DNA of 64,000 bases from Lycorma delicatula (GCF_047948215.1 NC_134461.1:83104103-83168102); one strand, 5' to 3'; positions 46,247-58,414 are shown, numbered from the stretch's first letter. The notes: generated by a model not told the origin, from the sequence alone. Program-made: numbers and translations.

Positions 46247-46833
46247 AAAAAACTTAAATATTTAAATACTTTTCTATTTATGTGATTAAAAGAAAAAATT
46301 AAAGTTTTAAAACAACAGATAAAAGAAAAAAAATCTTTTCAAGGGATAAAATTCACGTCCAATGATGAACCAGCTAATTCACCAAGACTTGTCGGAATAA
46401 GTGGGTACCAATTATGAAAATAGCTATATAGTGTGCAATAAACGACTTTGAAGGAGTAAAATATAAATGGCGTTTTGAATATACTTTTATTTCATCGTAG
46501 GTATAGTTTACTTCAGATAGGACGAGCGTATAAATGGACTATGTCAATCGTAAATTATAGTTCTAAATAAAATTCATGACATTCCCGGCCCTAATGTCGC
46601 CGTCTCAGATTTCTGGTTAAACGTTTCGATTGTTGAATTACTTGTGTCGTGTATGTTATATTATTGGACAGTCCTTCATTTATTTTTAAATGTTTATTTT
46701 GTAACCATTGCGAAATATATTTTAAGCATAAATTTTCCATTGTTTTTCAAACTAAATAATCAAATTTCAACATTTGCATTTAGTGCTTTATAAAAAGGGA
46801 TGAGACGGAATAAAAAAATATACTTCATACATA
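45701..46833. other. AT-rich unassigned DNA with a TA microsatellite
   Basis: A TA run of about 38 bp is at 46205-46243. No gene is recognised. Confidence 0.6.
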
Positions 46834-47634
46834 TTTTACTTTCTCGTCTACACAGCGCTACAGCTCTAGAAGGGAAAGTATTGTAATCAGTTTAGTTTGG
46901 GCATATGCGGTATTCCCCGGATCTTGACGTTTTGACACCTACGGTACCCAAAAACCCGGATGTTAATGTTCGTATGTACATGTTTGTGTTTGGTGTTGGC
47001 CTCTAAATCACCTTATATCTACAGTACTACTGGACCGATTTTTACCAAACTTGGTCAGATTACTTCTATAAATGGGGCAATGATGCCATTAAATTTTCAA
47101 CTTAAAAGGTCAAGGGGATGAGGCTGTAGATCAAAGTCACGTTCAGTATCTCGAGTTTTCGCCTAATTAAGGTCATATATTTCTAAGGCACATTTAAAAA
47201 ATAACAATATTTGCAAAAAAATTGCAAACTCGCATCCCCACCCCGAAAAAATGCTGTTGTAGTCGCCTACTATGTTGTGATGTCACAAGTGAGGGGTAGA
47301 ATTAAATAAATGAATAATATTTAAAGAGTGAATAGGTCTGGCTGAATCTCAAACTCGAACACCGGTTGACTCGGTTCCAGGTGCGTTAAGCCCCGTGGCT
47401 ACACCAGTTTGCCGATCGTACAAGCAATTTTTTTATAAGTAAGTTGTGAAATTACTTTAGTTAATGCCGGCTGTCGCCGCTAGTACCGCCACATCCGCGA
47501 GAATTAAATACCATGTACGCGTGCGCTTTAGTTAGAATCATTGAATTAAATAAACGAAAAAATATTATATTTAAATAAAATGATAAATATTTAAAAATTA
47601 AGTTGTGTGTAAGCCGTGCATCATAAACAACCTA
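46834..47634 (+). mobile_element. M2 element, copy 1
   Basis: This noncoding element of about 800 bp also occurs inverted at 60464-61302. The left end is TTTTACTTTCTCGTC, then the inverted pair around AGCGCT, then GGGAAAGTATTGTAATCAG. Internal blocks shared with copy 2 include GGGCATATGCGGT, GGATCTTGACGT, GTGTTGGCCTCTA, TACTACTGGACCGATTTT, TCAAGGGG, GTATCTCGAG and TTTAGTTAGAATCATTGAAT. A tRNA-like promoter pair lies on the minus strand at about 47348-47406 (A-box-like TGGTGTAGCCACGGGG, B-box-like GTTCGAGTTTGAG). The superfamily is unknown. Confidence 0.8.
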
Positions 47635-49609
47635 CGCAGCGAAAGCCGCCTTCCGGGAAAATTCTACAACTGTTTGAATTTCCATGTGCAACATCTAACA
47701 ATAAACTAAGATTATGTTTAATTTTTCATTTTTAAACTTCTGGATAAATTTTTAGAAAATAGTTAGAGGTCATTTCATAGATTGTATTTTATTTGTGGTA
47801 GTATTCTTCTCTTCTAGATGTACAAAAATCCTGGACGATAATCAATATGTTTACTCCTCCAAATACTCCATGAACATTATAATATGTTTGGATTTTGGTA
47901 TATTTTTAGTGTTTGTATAAATTTAGAACGGCTGAGCTGATTTAATTAATATAAATATTAAACAATTTGATTCAATCCCAAGAGTGTAGTAGGGTGATAA
48001 TTTTAAGAAAATAGCATTACAAACGGTAAATTTCATTTTTTGTAATGAGTAAGCCGAAAAAAAATTAAATTCATCAAGTAGAGTATAGTTAAATAAACGA
48101 TTTATAAGAGCCACAATCAAAAAGATTTTAGACGACCTAATACGAGATAAAATTATTCCTAAAAATGACATCGTCATTTTCAAAAATAACAATCATCCTA
48201 TACCGGGCTTTCAAAGGAAAGTAAGAAGTAAGATGATTTATATTGCTTTATTCACTAAGTCAAATATACAGTCCTGCATAATGCATATATTTTTACTTAT
48301 TAAAAATGACATTCGGAATTTCATTGGGAATGGTTGGTATAATGAACATCATTACTGATAGAGAAAGCAATTCCGATTAATGCCTCCTCTAAATTTATTA
48401 TTTTTTTTATTTAAATAATGGAACAAATAGTGTAAAGTAGAAAGATTATCTCCTTTTTACATCTTTTTTAATTTTAAAACAATCCAATATTGAGGTGCGC
48501 TATCCGTATAGATGAAAGAATAAACGACATGTTTATGAAAACATTATCCTGGTATAGGAAAAATAATTAATTTAAATGATTACGTGCTTACATGGCAATA
48601 CTGCCATGTAATTATTTAATTATTTTGTTACCTTCAAACCTATTTTATTCTTATCAATAGACTTTTGCTTAGCGATTAGTTTTCATATGAGGTAATTTAT
48701 AACTCTATAAAATTATTACTTATTTAATCTACCATGTGCAGTTTTGTGAGAGATTTTTATAACGTAATCTGATATATACTGTACAGTTTATATAATGATT
48801 TACAAGCAATCTATTAAAAAGAAAAAAATAGAAGTAATTTTAAAATATCACCTTTTATTACCTTTATTGAGGTAAATTATAATCTCATATTTCCCCACAT
48901 AAATTATAGTAAAAAAATTATTGACAGCCGTAATGAAGCAAGAACGTGTTGACATATAACACAATTTATCATTATTATTATTTTAAAAACTATATTAGAT
49001 ACAGGCTTGTATTAGTAGTTACGTACTAGGCAATAGTTGCTGGCGACCAAGATGACAGCAACCACTAAATTAAAGATTAATATATGTGAATGCGCATATA
49101 TGTGAGTGGCAGCTAAGTAACATGAAGGATGCACAGATTGACCAGTTTTTTACGTCATTTATTTTTCTTTAGGAGAAATGCAAGATTTGAAATTCATTTC
49201 CCTGCCACTAATTTGATGACCTCAATGTATTTAACTAATATAATCATAAAATGATTTTATTTACAATCTTAAAGAATTTAAAAAAAAAGACTTTTTTCTT
49301 ACTTATTTATTCACTGGTTCACTACAGAACAAATCCACTTTGCAGTGTATCTATACCTACATATTCATACAGAATTATAACAATATAATCTTATAACTAA
49401 TTTATAATAAATTAACTCGAATTATTATCTTGTATGAATCAGTGAACAGAGGTTTTTCTTCAAACAATAATATTAGAAGATAAAGATTAAAAATATATAA
49501 TAAAAAATAGATAAGAAAATTGTATACATAAAAAAACCAGTAGGTACAATAATACACTGGAATTCAGCTCAGTACAGCATGTTGATTTAACCTTTGATAA
49601 TTTGTAGAG
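47635..49609. other. AT-rich unassigned DNA
   Basis: No gene is recognised; the minus-strand open stretch 47923-48192 has no motif and biased composition. The words ATGGCAATACTGCCAT at 48593-48608 form a small palindrome. Confidence 0.5.
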
Positions 49610-49718
49610 ATTCGGAGGTCCCGGTTTCGAATCCCGGTCAGGCATGGCATTTTCACATACGCTACAAATCATTCATCTCATCCTCTGAAGAATGCCTAAC
49701 GGTGGATCCGGAGGTTAA
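49610..49718 (+). mobile_element. SINE-1 copy, 5'-truncated
   Basis: It starts at the B-box half of the head (GGAGGTCCCGGTTTCGAATC), then CGGTCAGGCATGGCATTTTC, the body, CATCCTCTGAAGAATGCCTA and GGATCCGGAGGTTAAAATAT, and runs into a TA/TG simple repeat. Confidence 0.85.
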
Positions 49719-50144
49719 AATATATATATGTGTGTGTAGATGATAATTTCTGTACAAATTTCATTAAATTTTTCATCATAAATAACAATGGTGAATTCAT
49801 GTACTGTAAGGTACGAACTCTAAAGTTTGAATATTCGCGCTTTTAAATAGTAGGTACATACTTTTTTCTTTCTCTTTTTTTACCGCAGTATTTGATTTAC
49901 GATCGATACCAATTTACCGGAACCATAAGTAAATTTGAATACCAAAAAAAATTAACATGCACAGATGGTTTCCACTAAAATCTCTCAAAGTACTATGTAT
50001 GATACATATTCTATACAATACACAAAAATATATAATAAACATAAATATGTAGGCTACATATAAAGATGAGTCCAAAGAACATTGATAAAGATCAGAACAT
50101 AAAAAACAAACACAAAAAAAAAGTCTTATCGCACAATATTAATA
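49719..50144. other. Unassigned DNA
   Basis: No gene or named repeat is seen. Confidence 0.5.
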
Positions 50145-50870
50145 TTTCTCAATAGTTTTTCCTGGAATTTCTTTACGAATTCGATGTTACTCTCGCTTAT
50201 CGTACCCCACAGTTGGATTCCATAAGTACAAATCGGTTTGAGGACCGCTGAACACAGCAGTTGTTTGTTAGATAATAATAGTTGCTACCCGTAGCAGGGA
50301 CATATTTTACTTAATAACCAACAGTTATTAACATACAAAGAAACAGAATCAGACAAAGAAACAGTGACAAAAAGTCAAAGGACCAATAAAACTAACTGAC
50401 AAAACGAAATGAAGAATTTTGACGATGCACAACACTCTAGGGTAGCAGATACATCTCAAATCTCAGAGCACTTACAGAAAAAATATATCTGGTCGCTATA
50501 GGCGCTTAACGTCTTCGCTGTTAACCAGAAAGTTAACCGCGAGCCAGTTCACATATTTCTTCAATCTTATTTTGTATTTTGTATCGAATCGCCGTATCTC
50601 CTGTCGAACGTTGGCAGTCCCAGATAATCGTGTATTTTAGTGATCTTCGCAAACCACGGCGCTTCTACAATATTTCTCAATAACTTTTTCCGGAATTGCT
50701 GTAAGAATTCGATGTTACTCTCGCTTATCGTACCCCACCGTTGGATTCCGTAAGTATAAATAGGTCTCAGGACGGCTGAATACAGTAGTTGCTTGTTAGA
50801 TAATAATAGTTGCAACCCATAGCAGGAGATATAAATCTATTTTAATAACCAGGAGTTATCAGCAATTTCA
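50145..50870 (-). pseudogene. Jockey-like LINE 3' end with a partial internal duplication
   Basis: The frame at 50567-50815 reads QLLLSNKQLLYSAVLRPIYT, YGIQRWGTISESNIEFLQQF, RKKLLRNIVEAPWFAKITKI and HDYLGLPTFDRRYGDSIQNT. This is the jockey-clade C-terminus (N-K-x-L-L-Y-x-A-V-L-x-P-I-W-T-Y-G-I-Q-L-W-G, S-N-I-E-x-x-Q-x-F, L-R-x-I-x-x-A-P-W). The first part recurs at 50145-50345, about 530 bp lower (NKQLLCSAVLKPICTYGIQL), where it stops within the Q-x-F motif. The polymerase core is absent. The 3' UTR of the main copy appears to occupy 50350-50560. Confidence 0.82.
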
Positions 50871-51929
50871 TTAATGATTCTACGTAACAACATTAAACCT
50901 GTGAAATTTCTGTCCTGTGAAGAAGGCAATTGAGATTCCTCCAAGAGACCCATTCGATGAATCATGAAAGGATACACTATGTTTTCTAAAATAAAATATT
51001 ACAACATTTTTATCTGTAGACTTTCAACTAGTCTACTATTTTTTTTTTATTTGTAGTATTCCAAATGACAGAATTGCCTTCTAAATGAGTCCTAAAAAAC
51101 GATTAACATAGATTGACAACCATCAGATTTGACTTCAAACATTATCTTTCTAATAATAAATCCCGTATTTTTTTTATGCTTTACTGATCTCACGTGCGAT
51201 TTGAATTTAAAGTCCAGTGAAAATATAATTCCCAAGTTCTTAACGTCCTACAGCATCGGAATTCTTATGTTATTATTATTATTACAAATAAAGTGGTTTA
51301 TCTCTTTTTTACGTTTTATTTGCATGTATTTACATTTTTCTTCATTAAAATGTAATCGATAAATGTAAATATCGATAGTGTCGTCCTTGTAAAATTGTAC
51401 TGTAAACATTCTTTTTTTCGAGGTTCTTCCATTGAAGGACGGTCTCTGTATTTTCTTTCATTTTATTTTAGTTTTTAAAATAAATAACTAGTTTCTTCTT
51501 TGATATCGTTCTGACTGTTTATTCATTACCGACAAATTCTGTGTTGTCGATTTGGTCTCCTACTCCGATTTCTCATTTTTGTTTCCTGTCAACTTGGTTA
51601 CCGGAAATTGATTGCCTAGTAAGTAACGAGCCTTCAAAACTGGTAAATATTTACCAGTTATCTATAGATGTAGTATTGCTAATGTAAGAAGTGTTCTTAA
51701 AAATAAGAAAATCAAATAAAAAGTTTTTTATTAAATAATATTGAGGTATTAAATAATAGTAAGGACATGCAGGCTCGTTTAGAAAGTATTCGGTCTGATA
51801 TAGATTGAAGTATGATCAAATGACTATGATACTCGTCAATTTCATTAGATGGTTTGTAGCAAAGTTTCAGATGCTTGCGTTTAATTGATCTTTTAGGCGA
51901 TCGAATAAAGCAAACAAGGATTGACATCT
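50871..51929. other. Unassigned AT-rich DNA
   Basis: Open stretches at 51129-51362 and 51712-51927 show no motif. No gene or element is recognised. Confidence 0.5.
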
Positions 51930-52185
51930 TCTGAAATATGTGTAAAATTCAAGATCGAGCTATTATAAAGTACTTTCTTCCAATATAAAGAATTCTTATC
52001 CTTCGTTTTCGACGGTAAAAAAGTGAGCTGTTGAATTTAAACGTGGTGGTTCATCTATTCAACATAATGAAAGCTAGGGACACCCAAAAACTTCTACAAC
52101 CAACGAAATCGTCATAAAAGTCACAATGCCTAATTAAATAATCGCCATATGAAGGTACGCGAGTTTTTTTACATCACAAACATCT

Positions 52186-52463
52186 TTTTTTTCCTGTTTA
52201 GCCTCCGGGAATCATCGCCAGGTATTACTTTAGAGGATGATATGTATGAGTATAAATGAAGTATAGTCTTGTTTTCAGGTCGACCGTTCCTGAGATGTGT
52301 GGTTAATTGAAACCCAACTATCAAAGCAGACCGGTATCCATGATCTAGTATTCAAATTCGTATAAAAGTAACTGCCTTTACAAGGATTTGAAAGTTGGAA
52401 CTCTCGACTTCGAAATCAGCTGATTTGCTAAGACGCATTCACCTCTAGACTAACCCGGTGGAT
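52186..52463 (-). mobile_element. SINE-2 copy inside the mariner relic (first of a pair)
   Basis: The head is at the right (CGGGTTAGTCTAGAGGTGAA on the minus strand) and the tail at the left (CCCGGAGGCTAAACAGGAAA). It is flanked by CATCACAAACATCT at 52172-52185 and 52464-52477, a perfect 14-bp duplication that extends into the T run. Confidence 0.92.
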
Positions 52464-52477
52464 CATCACAAACATCT

Positions 52478-52660
52478 TTTTCTTTTCTTTTTTCTGTTTA
52501 GCCTCCAGTAATTACCTTTCAGATAATACTTCAGAGGATGAATGAGGATGATACGTATGAGTGCAAATGAAGTGTAGTCCTATACAGTCTCAGTTCGACC
52601 ATTCCTGAAACCTAACCACCAAAGAACACCGGTATTCATGATCTAGTATTCAAATCCGTG
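52478..52660 (-). mobile_element. SINE-2 copy inside the mariner relic (second of a pair), 5'-truncated
   Basis: It starts in the SINE body (minus-strand ACACGGATTTGAATACTAGA) and ends in the tail (GGAGGCTAAACAGAAAAAAG). It is flanked by the middle copy of CATCACAAACATCT (52464-52477) and TCACAAACATCT (52661-52672). It is in the same orientation as its neighbour and shares the central target copy with it. Confidence 0.9.
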
Positions 52661-53420
52661 TCACAAACATCTAGTTAGACCATACATTATGTTATGCACT
52701 CACTTCATTGTATACGATATTTTTGGTATGAAAAAGCTTTCCGCTCGATGGGTGCTGCGTTTCTTAACAGTCGACCAAAAACGCATTCGACTGAAAATGT
52801 CTGAAGGATAAATGTCTAAAAGCGATTCCACTGATTTTCTTCGGGGTTTTAGACTAGTAAATAAAAACATAGATTCATAATTACACAACAGAGACCAAAC
52901 AGTGGGTGAGAGCAAGTGAAAGTAAGCGAAAAACGGTTCAATCTGTAGGAAATTTCATCGTTACGTTTTTTTTAGAATTCTCGTGGTATAATGCTCATAG
53001 GCTACCTGAAAAAATGCAGGACCATCACCAAAGAAAATTACGCTTTTCAATTGGACTGATAGGAGGGTGCCATTCAGGTTAAAAATCTACATTTGAACAA
53101 AAGAGAAAGTGCTCTTTCACTATTATAATCCGCCTGCATACATATCTCGAGTTTTGCTGCAAATGACCTAAGCTTCGAAGTGTTTCTACATGTACTGTTT
53201 TCACCGAATTTGGCTCCCAACGATTGTTTCTTCTTCCCAAATCTGAAGAAATAGCCGCTGGACGAAAATTTGTTGCAAATGATGAGGTCAGTCCTGAGAG
53301 AACCGATTATTTGCAGAATTAGACAAATCGTATTATAGCGAGTTAAAAAAAAAATGATAGTTGTTGATATAAATGTATCCGATTGCAAGATGACAACGTT
53401 GAAAGATAAAAAGAAATTTC

Positions 53421-53999
53421 TAAAAATCTTGTGTTTGTCAGACCGTGAACTTTCCGAATGTATTCATACAATTGTAATAAAAACAAATAATTTGTGAGAT
53501 GTAGGTAGTTAAATTAACACTTTAGAGATATTCTCCACTCTTATTTTGTCGTAATACTACAAAATATACCTTGACATCGGTCTATTTTTCTGTAGTGATT
53601 GTTGACAAATTTAGCGGTTGTTAATTAATTTTCAGTAAGCGCGACAGTTATACGATTACTGATTACCCAACTGTCAATACCATTCTAATTTTAGTAGTTT
53701 TGTTATAAAGTATTTATAACAAGTTAATAGAGTATACATAGTAGATTATTTAATAATAATCGGCGGTAATGTTTCATTACTTAATAATCAATATTGAATA
53801 GTGAAACTATTCTATAATCAAATGTGTTGTAGTAAATTAATCATAATTAACAATCATCGTTAGCGTATAGTGTAGCGTAAATTTTATTACTAATTAATAA
53901 TCTGTAATAAAAAAAACATTTTTATTTGTGGATATAACGTTTTAAAATAACATCTTTTAAATTGTGGTACATTTTTTTTTGATTATCGTAACAAATATA
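53421..53999. other. AT-rich unassigned DNA
   Basis: No gene or element is recognised. Confidence 0.55.
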
Positions 54000-54420
54000 T
54001 TTTTTCGAAGCATAGTTCTATGCTGCAAAAAGGAAAGTATGATAATCAGTTAAAAAATGGGGTATGGGTTTATTATGCATTTCTCGAAGTTTCATGACCC
54101 ATAACCCCCTCCCATAAAAAGGGGGTAATGTTCTTACGTACTTATATACTTGTGTTGGCGTGTTTGAATAACAGTTAACTGGATTAACCGATTTTGATGA
54201 AATTTTGTACAGAGACTCGTGTATATGAGGCAATTTTCTGGTATAATTATGGGGTCAATATCTCTATAGGGGAGGGTAGATAGCTATTTGGGATCAATTT
54301 TCTCCTAATTTTGCAAATATAATCCCACTTTGTGTTAAGTTCAGAACATGCAAGCATGCTTATTTTACACATTTTTTTAAAACTTTGCTCCATTTTTTTA
54401 AAATTCTACCATTTTTTAAG
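54000..54420 (+). mobile_element. M3 element (hairpin-ended, noncoding), single copy
   Basis: The left end has the perfect hairpin AGCATAGTTCTATGCT (54009-54024), followed by AGGAAAGTATGATAATCAGT and later AACTGGATTAACCGATTTTG and ATGAAATTTTGTACAGAGAC. The plan matches the hairpin end of M2 (GGGAAAGTATTGTAATCAG) and M1 (GGAAGTATTGTGATCGCG in the outer orientation). No second copy is in the window, so borders are uncertain. Confidence 0.45.
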
Positions 54421-54439
54421 TTTTGCTAGGCGTATATGA

Positions 54440-54905
54440 GTGTGTGCGCGTGGCGAGTGCTGTGTGGTTGATGGGCGCCTCTGCCGATAGTGCCTTTCAT
54501 GCATGATATTTCTCGTCCACTTGATTATTTGTGATATCTGTGTTTGTGTGTTGGCGTAGTCTGTACCGTGTGTGTGTGTGTTCGAGGAGGTTTCATGTGC
54601 CTGTTAGCAGTGTTTTGTGCTTGGTTGGTAACTGTATTCGATATCCTTTTGTGATGCGCGTGATGGCTCTGATGTTTCCTTGTGGTAACTAATTGTGTGT
54701 TAGTTAGTTAACCCCCCCCCCCCCACCTTGAAGTAATGCTCCACTAGATATTCCAGGAAGGGAGGGTTGCCAAGGGTAAAAGTTTAGTCGGTAGTGCGCA
54801 GGTATGCATACGCACTTAATAACATCCTGAGGAACCTGTTAGCGAGCCCGACACTGCTTAGGCGCCCGTAAATGGGGTTTCTTCACCTCTTTAAAAAAAA
54901 GGAAA
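54440..54905 (+). mobile_element. LINE 3' UTR candidate (R1-like) with poly-C tract
   Basis: A G/T-rich then GC-rich segment ends CTTCACCTCTTTAAAAAAAA, a poly-A-type tail. It contains a 13-base C run at 54712-54724 and the phrase AGTGCGCAGGTATGCATACG, then CCTGAGGAACCTGTTAGCGA and GGCGCCCGTAAATGGGG. No protein motif is visible. The R1-like label comes from general likeness to LINE 3' ends and is inference. Confidence 0.45.
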
Positions 54906-55459
54906 ACAAAAGGCATAGTAGTAATGCAAGTGACCCAAAAAGAAATAACTTTGGGAGCAATATTTGGGGTAGGGAAGCCGATCAAAGTTTAAAGTATCGA
55001 TTTATTTTTTTTACATTTTTTGGGTTTATTTAAATTTTCAATAATAACAATATTACAATATAATTTTATCATAATTCACCCCTTCCTCACCACCAAAAAA
55101 GAAATCTTAGGTAACCTTTTATTGCCAGTACATTTTTCAGTGGAATTTTTTTAGTTTAATCTAATAAAAATTGTAAACGTAACAAAATCAAAAATAAATT
55201 CTTTGAATCTAATTTTGAAGGTGAGGAAATAGAAAAAATTACCGATTTTTTAATTTTTTAAGCCTTTTTTGGTTTATTTAAACATAATGATAATTTTACA
55301 ATAAAACTTCATCGTGAATTACTCCACCCCAAAAAATAAATCTTAGGTAACCTTTTTAAAATCATTATTTTTTCACTATATAAGAATAAATAACCAGTGT
55401 CAGGAATGTATTACAACTTTGTTGTCAGTTTTTTTTTCGTAGGGTCATTCAATAATTAT
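54906..55459. other. T-rich unassigned DNA with a diverged duplication
   Basis: AAATCTTAGGTAACCTTTT occurs at about 55103 and 55339 with similar upstream text (CTTCCTCACCACCAAAAAAG and TTACTCCACCCCAAAAAATA), pointing to an old tandem duplication of about 235 bp. No gene is seen. Confidence 0.5.
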
Positions 55460-55900
55460 GTGATCTTTTTTTCAGTTCTTCATAATAACTCCAGCAACAT
55501 TAACACACTTGTCCCAACTCTGAGTCAGTTTATTTATGTCCGTTGTAGAAAGAAACGTTTGTCTTGATGTCGCAGCCAATTTAGCAATTTCCTTTGACGT
55601 CGTCATTGCCATTAAAATTTCTTACTATGTATTGCCTCCTTGAGCGGACCAAACAAGTGGAAATCCGATGGGCTCGTTGCAGGAGGGGAGTTGAGGAGTA
55701 CTTCTCTATAAGAATTGTCGACTTTTTTCTCTTGTTACCTGAGCTGTGTGAGGTCGGACGTTATCGTGAAACAGAATGATGCATTTGAGATCCTAAGATC
55801 CCCAGGGTATTTTTCAATATTTCTGGTTTCACTTTGTCGATAAGCATGTCATAGTAATATGCGCTGTTTATTGTTCGCTTATAGTTTTCTAGTTATTGTT
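55460..55900 (-). pseudogene. Mariner-like transposase C-terminal remnant
   Basis: On the minus strand, across frames: RTINSAYYYDMLIDKVKPEI, then DNVRPHTAQVTRE (the second-Asp H-D-N-x-R-P-H-T motif), REVLLNSPPATSPSDFHLFG and PLKEAIHSKKF, ending near GTSVLMLLELL. The P-P-x-S-P-x-D-F-H-L-F motif holds the third Asp; Y-S-P-D-L-A is altered. The N-terminal and first-Asp regions are missing. A possible end (GTCATTCAATAATTATGTGA) is at about 55443-55462. Confidence 0.65.
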
Positions 55901-57029
55901 ATAGAAATGTATAGTTTTTTTTCAAAAGATCAACCGTAAATTTCAAGTATTCTAATTCAATGGGTGGTTTTATTAAATTCTATTGTAATTTATTATTTAA
56001 TTACAAGTGTAAAATATTATTTAAGGATTTTTGATAAATATTTTAAAATAAATGGGCAGAATAACAGATCTCAGTGGTTCTTTATATTTCCTAACTTAAT
56101 TTATACAAAAAAAAAGAAAATTAACTATAAAAATTACTTATATTTATGAGATTTTGATCTTTTTAAATATTTGAAAAAATGCCACCAAGGATTGGAATAG
56201 GGTGATATGTAAGGTAGTCAATATCATATCTCAATTAAAATAGTTAAAAGATAAATCGTTTTCTTTTCCTGTCTATTGCCTTTTTAGTGAAATAATATTT
56301 CCAAAAAAAAAATTCCCTTCCCGCAAAATTAAAAAAAAATGTTTGTTTTCACTAATTTATTACTTGATATTACTCATAGTAACAAGAAAAAAAAGTGCAA
56401 ATCAATACGCTTTTTTATTATTATGTACAAATTTTACAAGTTGTTTTTTTTAATGTTAAATATAATTTAAATATAAGCAAAAACATATACCGTAAATAAC
56501 AAATACAGGGTATATATTAACCTGAATTTCAATCCAGATAATGTATTAATAGATTATTATGCATATTTTTTTTTCTTGTTTGATATTGCATAGTAAAATA
56601 CGAAAACAAATCCATACTTAAGAAAAAATAAATCTATAGTGAAGACTTTGTATTTAACAATTTAACAACGAAATATACAATGTTCCTAATTAAAGTAGAA
56701 AATTGTTTAATTGTACACATTAAAATACTACTTTCGAAGTACTTAAAATAATTTTCTTTAATGAAATAAACAAGCTGTAACAACCTTGAATTATCAAGTA
56801 TTGTTAACATTGTAATTTATGTTGTTACTTATCTGTTAATAACAAGCTAATTTTCACACTAGTAAGTTTTTAAAAACTTTTTTCTTATAATTTAAAATTA
56901 TGTATTAAGTAAATTATTATTTATATATAAATGAGTTAATACCCAAATACATATCTGACATTTATTTCTTTAAGGCAAAAAGTAGAAGAATGAATTTATT
57001 TGAAGCGCCAGTAAGATTTCCTATTGATT
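55901..57029. other. AT-rich unassigned DNA
   Basis: No gene or named repeat is recognised. Confidence 0.6.
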
Positions 57030-57336
57030 TCTTTTTTCTTTCTTTAGCCTCCTGTTTATCCTCCGGGAATTACCGTTCAGGTATTACTTCAGAGGATGAT
57101 ATGTATAAATGTAAATGAAGTGTAGTTTTGTACAGTATCAGTTCGACCATTCCTGAGATGTGTGATTAATTGAAACCCAACCACCAAAGAATATCGGTAT
57201 TCACGATCTAATATTCAAATCCGTATAAAAGTATCTTTACGTTGAAGTCCTTTACTAGGACTTCAACGCTGGAATTCTCGACTTCCAAATCAACTGATTT
57301 GGGAAGACGCGTTCACCACTAGACCAACCGGGTGGG
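57030..57336 (-). mobile_element. SINE-2 copy, full length, perfect target duplication
   Basis: The head (CCCACCCGGTTGGTCTAGTG on the minus strand) and the tail are both present. The flanks TTTCCTATTGATT at 57017-57029 and 57337-57349 are identical (13 bp). The tail has a small internal duplication (GGATAAACAGGAGGCTAAAG). Confidence 0.95.
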
Positions 57337-57349
57337 TTTCCTATTGATT

Positions 57350-58414
57350 ACTGGAAAAACAACAACTTTTTTACAACAAAAAGATAATTATATCTGGTTC
57401 TCCTTTCTAAACTTGTATTTCCTTATATATAAACCTGAAAAAAGAATTCTGCAACAAAAAGACAGTTTTTGCAAATCTGAAAACATTGTTTTTTAGTATT
57501 GTTAAACACGTTGGATTGTTATTAAAATAGTGAACATTATATTTTTACAATAAAGATTATTTAGGGGTTAGTATAACTTTATCTACATAGAAGTCTATGC
57601 AAAAAAATGAAATCAAAACACATTCTGTCAAGATTAAACTATCATTCCATCAGTTTCCTATAACATGAAGTTTCTTTTTTATTCAGTATGACATTTTTTT
57701 TTACATACAACTTATGCCTAAATATATTAATGTTAAGTTAATTTTTTTTGCAAGCCTTTTATATATTAGATCTCAACGGAAGAGATGTGATGAACAAAAT
57801 GTGTCACAACTTATTTTTAAATATTATTCTTAATAATGTTTCGCATCTTACTGAAGTCATCCTGTAGAATTCGTTGTAGGATAAAAACTATATATTGTTT
57901 TAATACACTGGATTGTTATCATAATTTTAATGTCTTTCTAATATATTCAAAAGTATTTTCGAACGAAACAGTTCGAAAAAATTAAAGTAAAAAAAATTCT
58001 TTCTTTCATAATTCCATAAATCGTACTCGAAAATAATCTATTTTTCGTTTCACTGAATTTTTTTTCATTTTTTTTTTTTTTTTTATTTAAATGGGAGGTT
58101 CCTATACCCTTATTTGTAATTTTTTAGCCTCATAAATCGAAGGGAAAAAAACACTGGCAACGAAAATGTACTTTCCCGGTACTGAGAAACTGAATCTAAA
58201 AACTGGTTCTTCGAACGATTTTAAAATTTCCACTTACATCTAGTTTTATTTAAAGAAAGTAAATTAAATATTTACTCAGTGCTAAATTTTTTAAAGATTG
58301 ATTTTTCTTAAACCATTTAAGTAAGTAGTAAAAAATTTGCAAATTTCCTTCACCTCTTCGGAGAATTTTACAAAATTTTAACATGTTGAATATCCCGTGT
58401 GTAGATAGATACCT
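57350..58414. other. AT-rich unassigned DNA
   Basis: No gene is recognised. A 17-base T run lies near 58069-58085. Confidence 0.6.

Larger units (their letters stand above)
51930..53420 (+). pseudogene. Mariner transposase gene, decayed, split by two SINEs
   Basis: Outside the SINEs (52186-52660) the plus strand follows a mariner transposase across frames: EFRVLIKYYFL-type HTH text, FKRGGSSIQHDES, GHPKTSTTNEIVIKV, then on the far side MKKLSARWVPRFLTVDQKRI (the W-V-P motif) and RLKMSEGXLSLFKS. The first catalytic site is damaged (the G-D-E-T-W position contains a stop before IHNYTTETKQW). The second, expected H-H-D-N, reads HYYNPPAYISRV, so Asp is Tyr. The third is kept in FSPNLAPNDCFFFPNLKK, followed by AGRKFVANDEV. 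Coding similarity ends near 53410. Terminal repeats were not identified. The element is an old host for the SINEs. Confidence 0.8.

Noticed and set aside
47923..48192. An 89-codon minus-strand open stretch as a membrane protein gene
   Set aside because: It is hydrophobic because the DNA is T-rich on that strand; no promoter, splice sites or family resemblance.
52840..52880. A cluster of G-to-A changes at the first catalytic site of the split mariner
   Set aside because: The local alignment to the GDETW motif needs small insertions, so the substitutions cannot be assigned with confidence.
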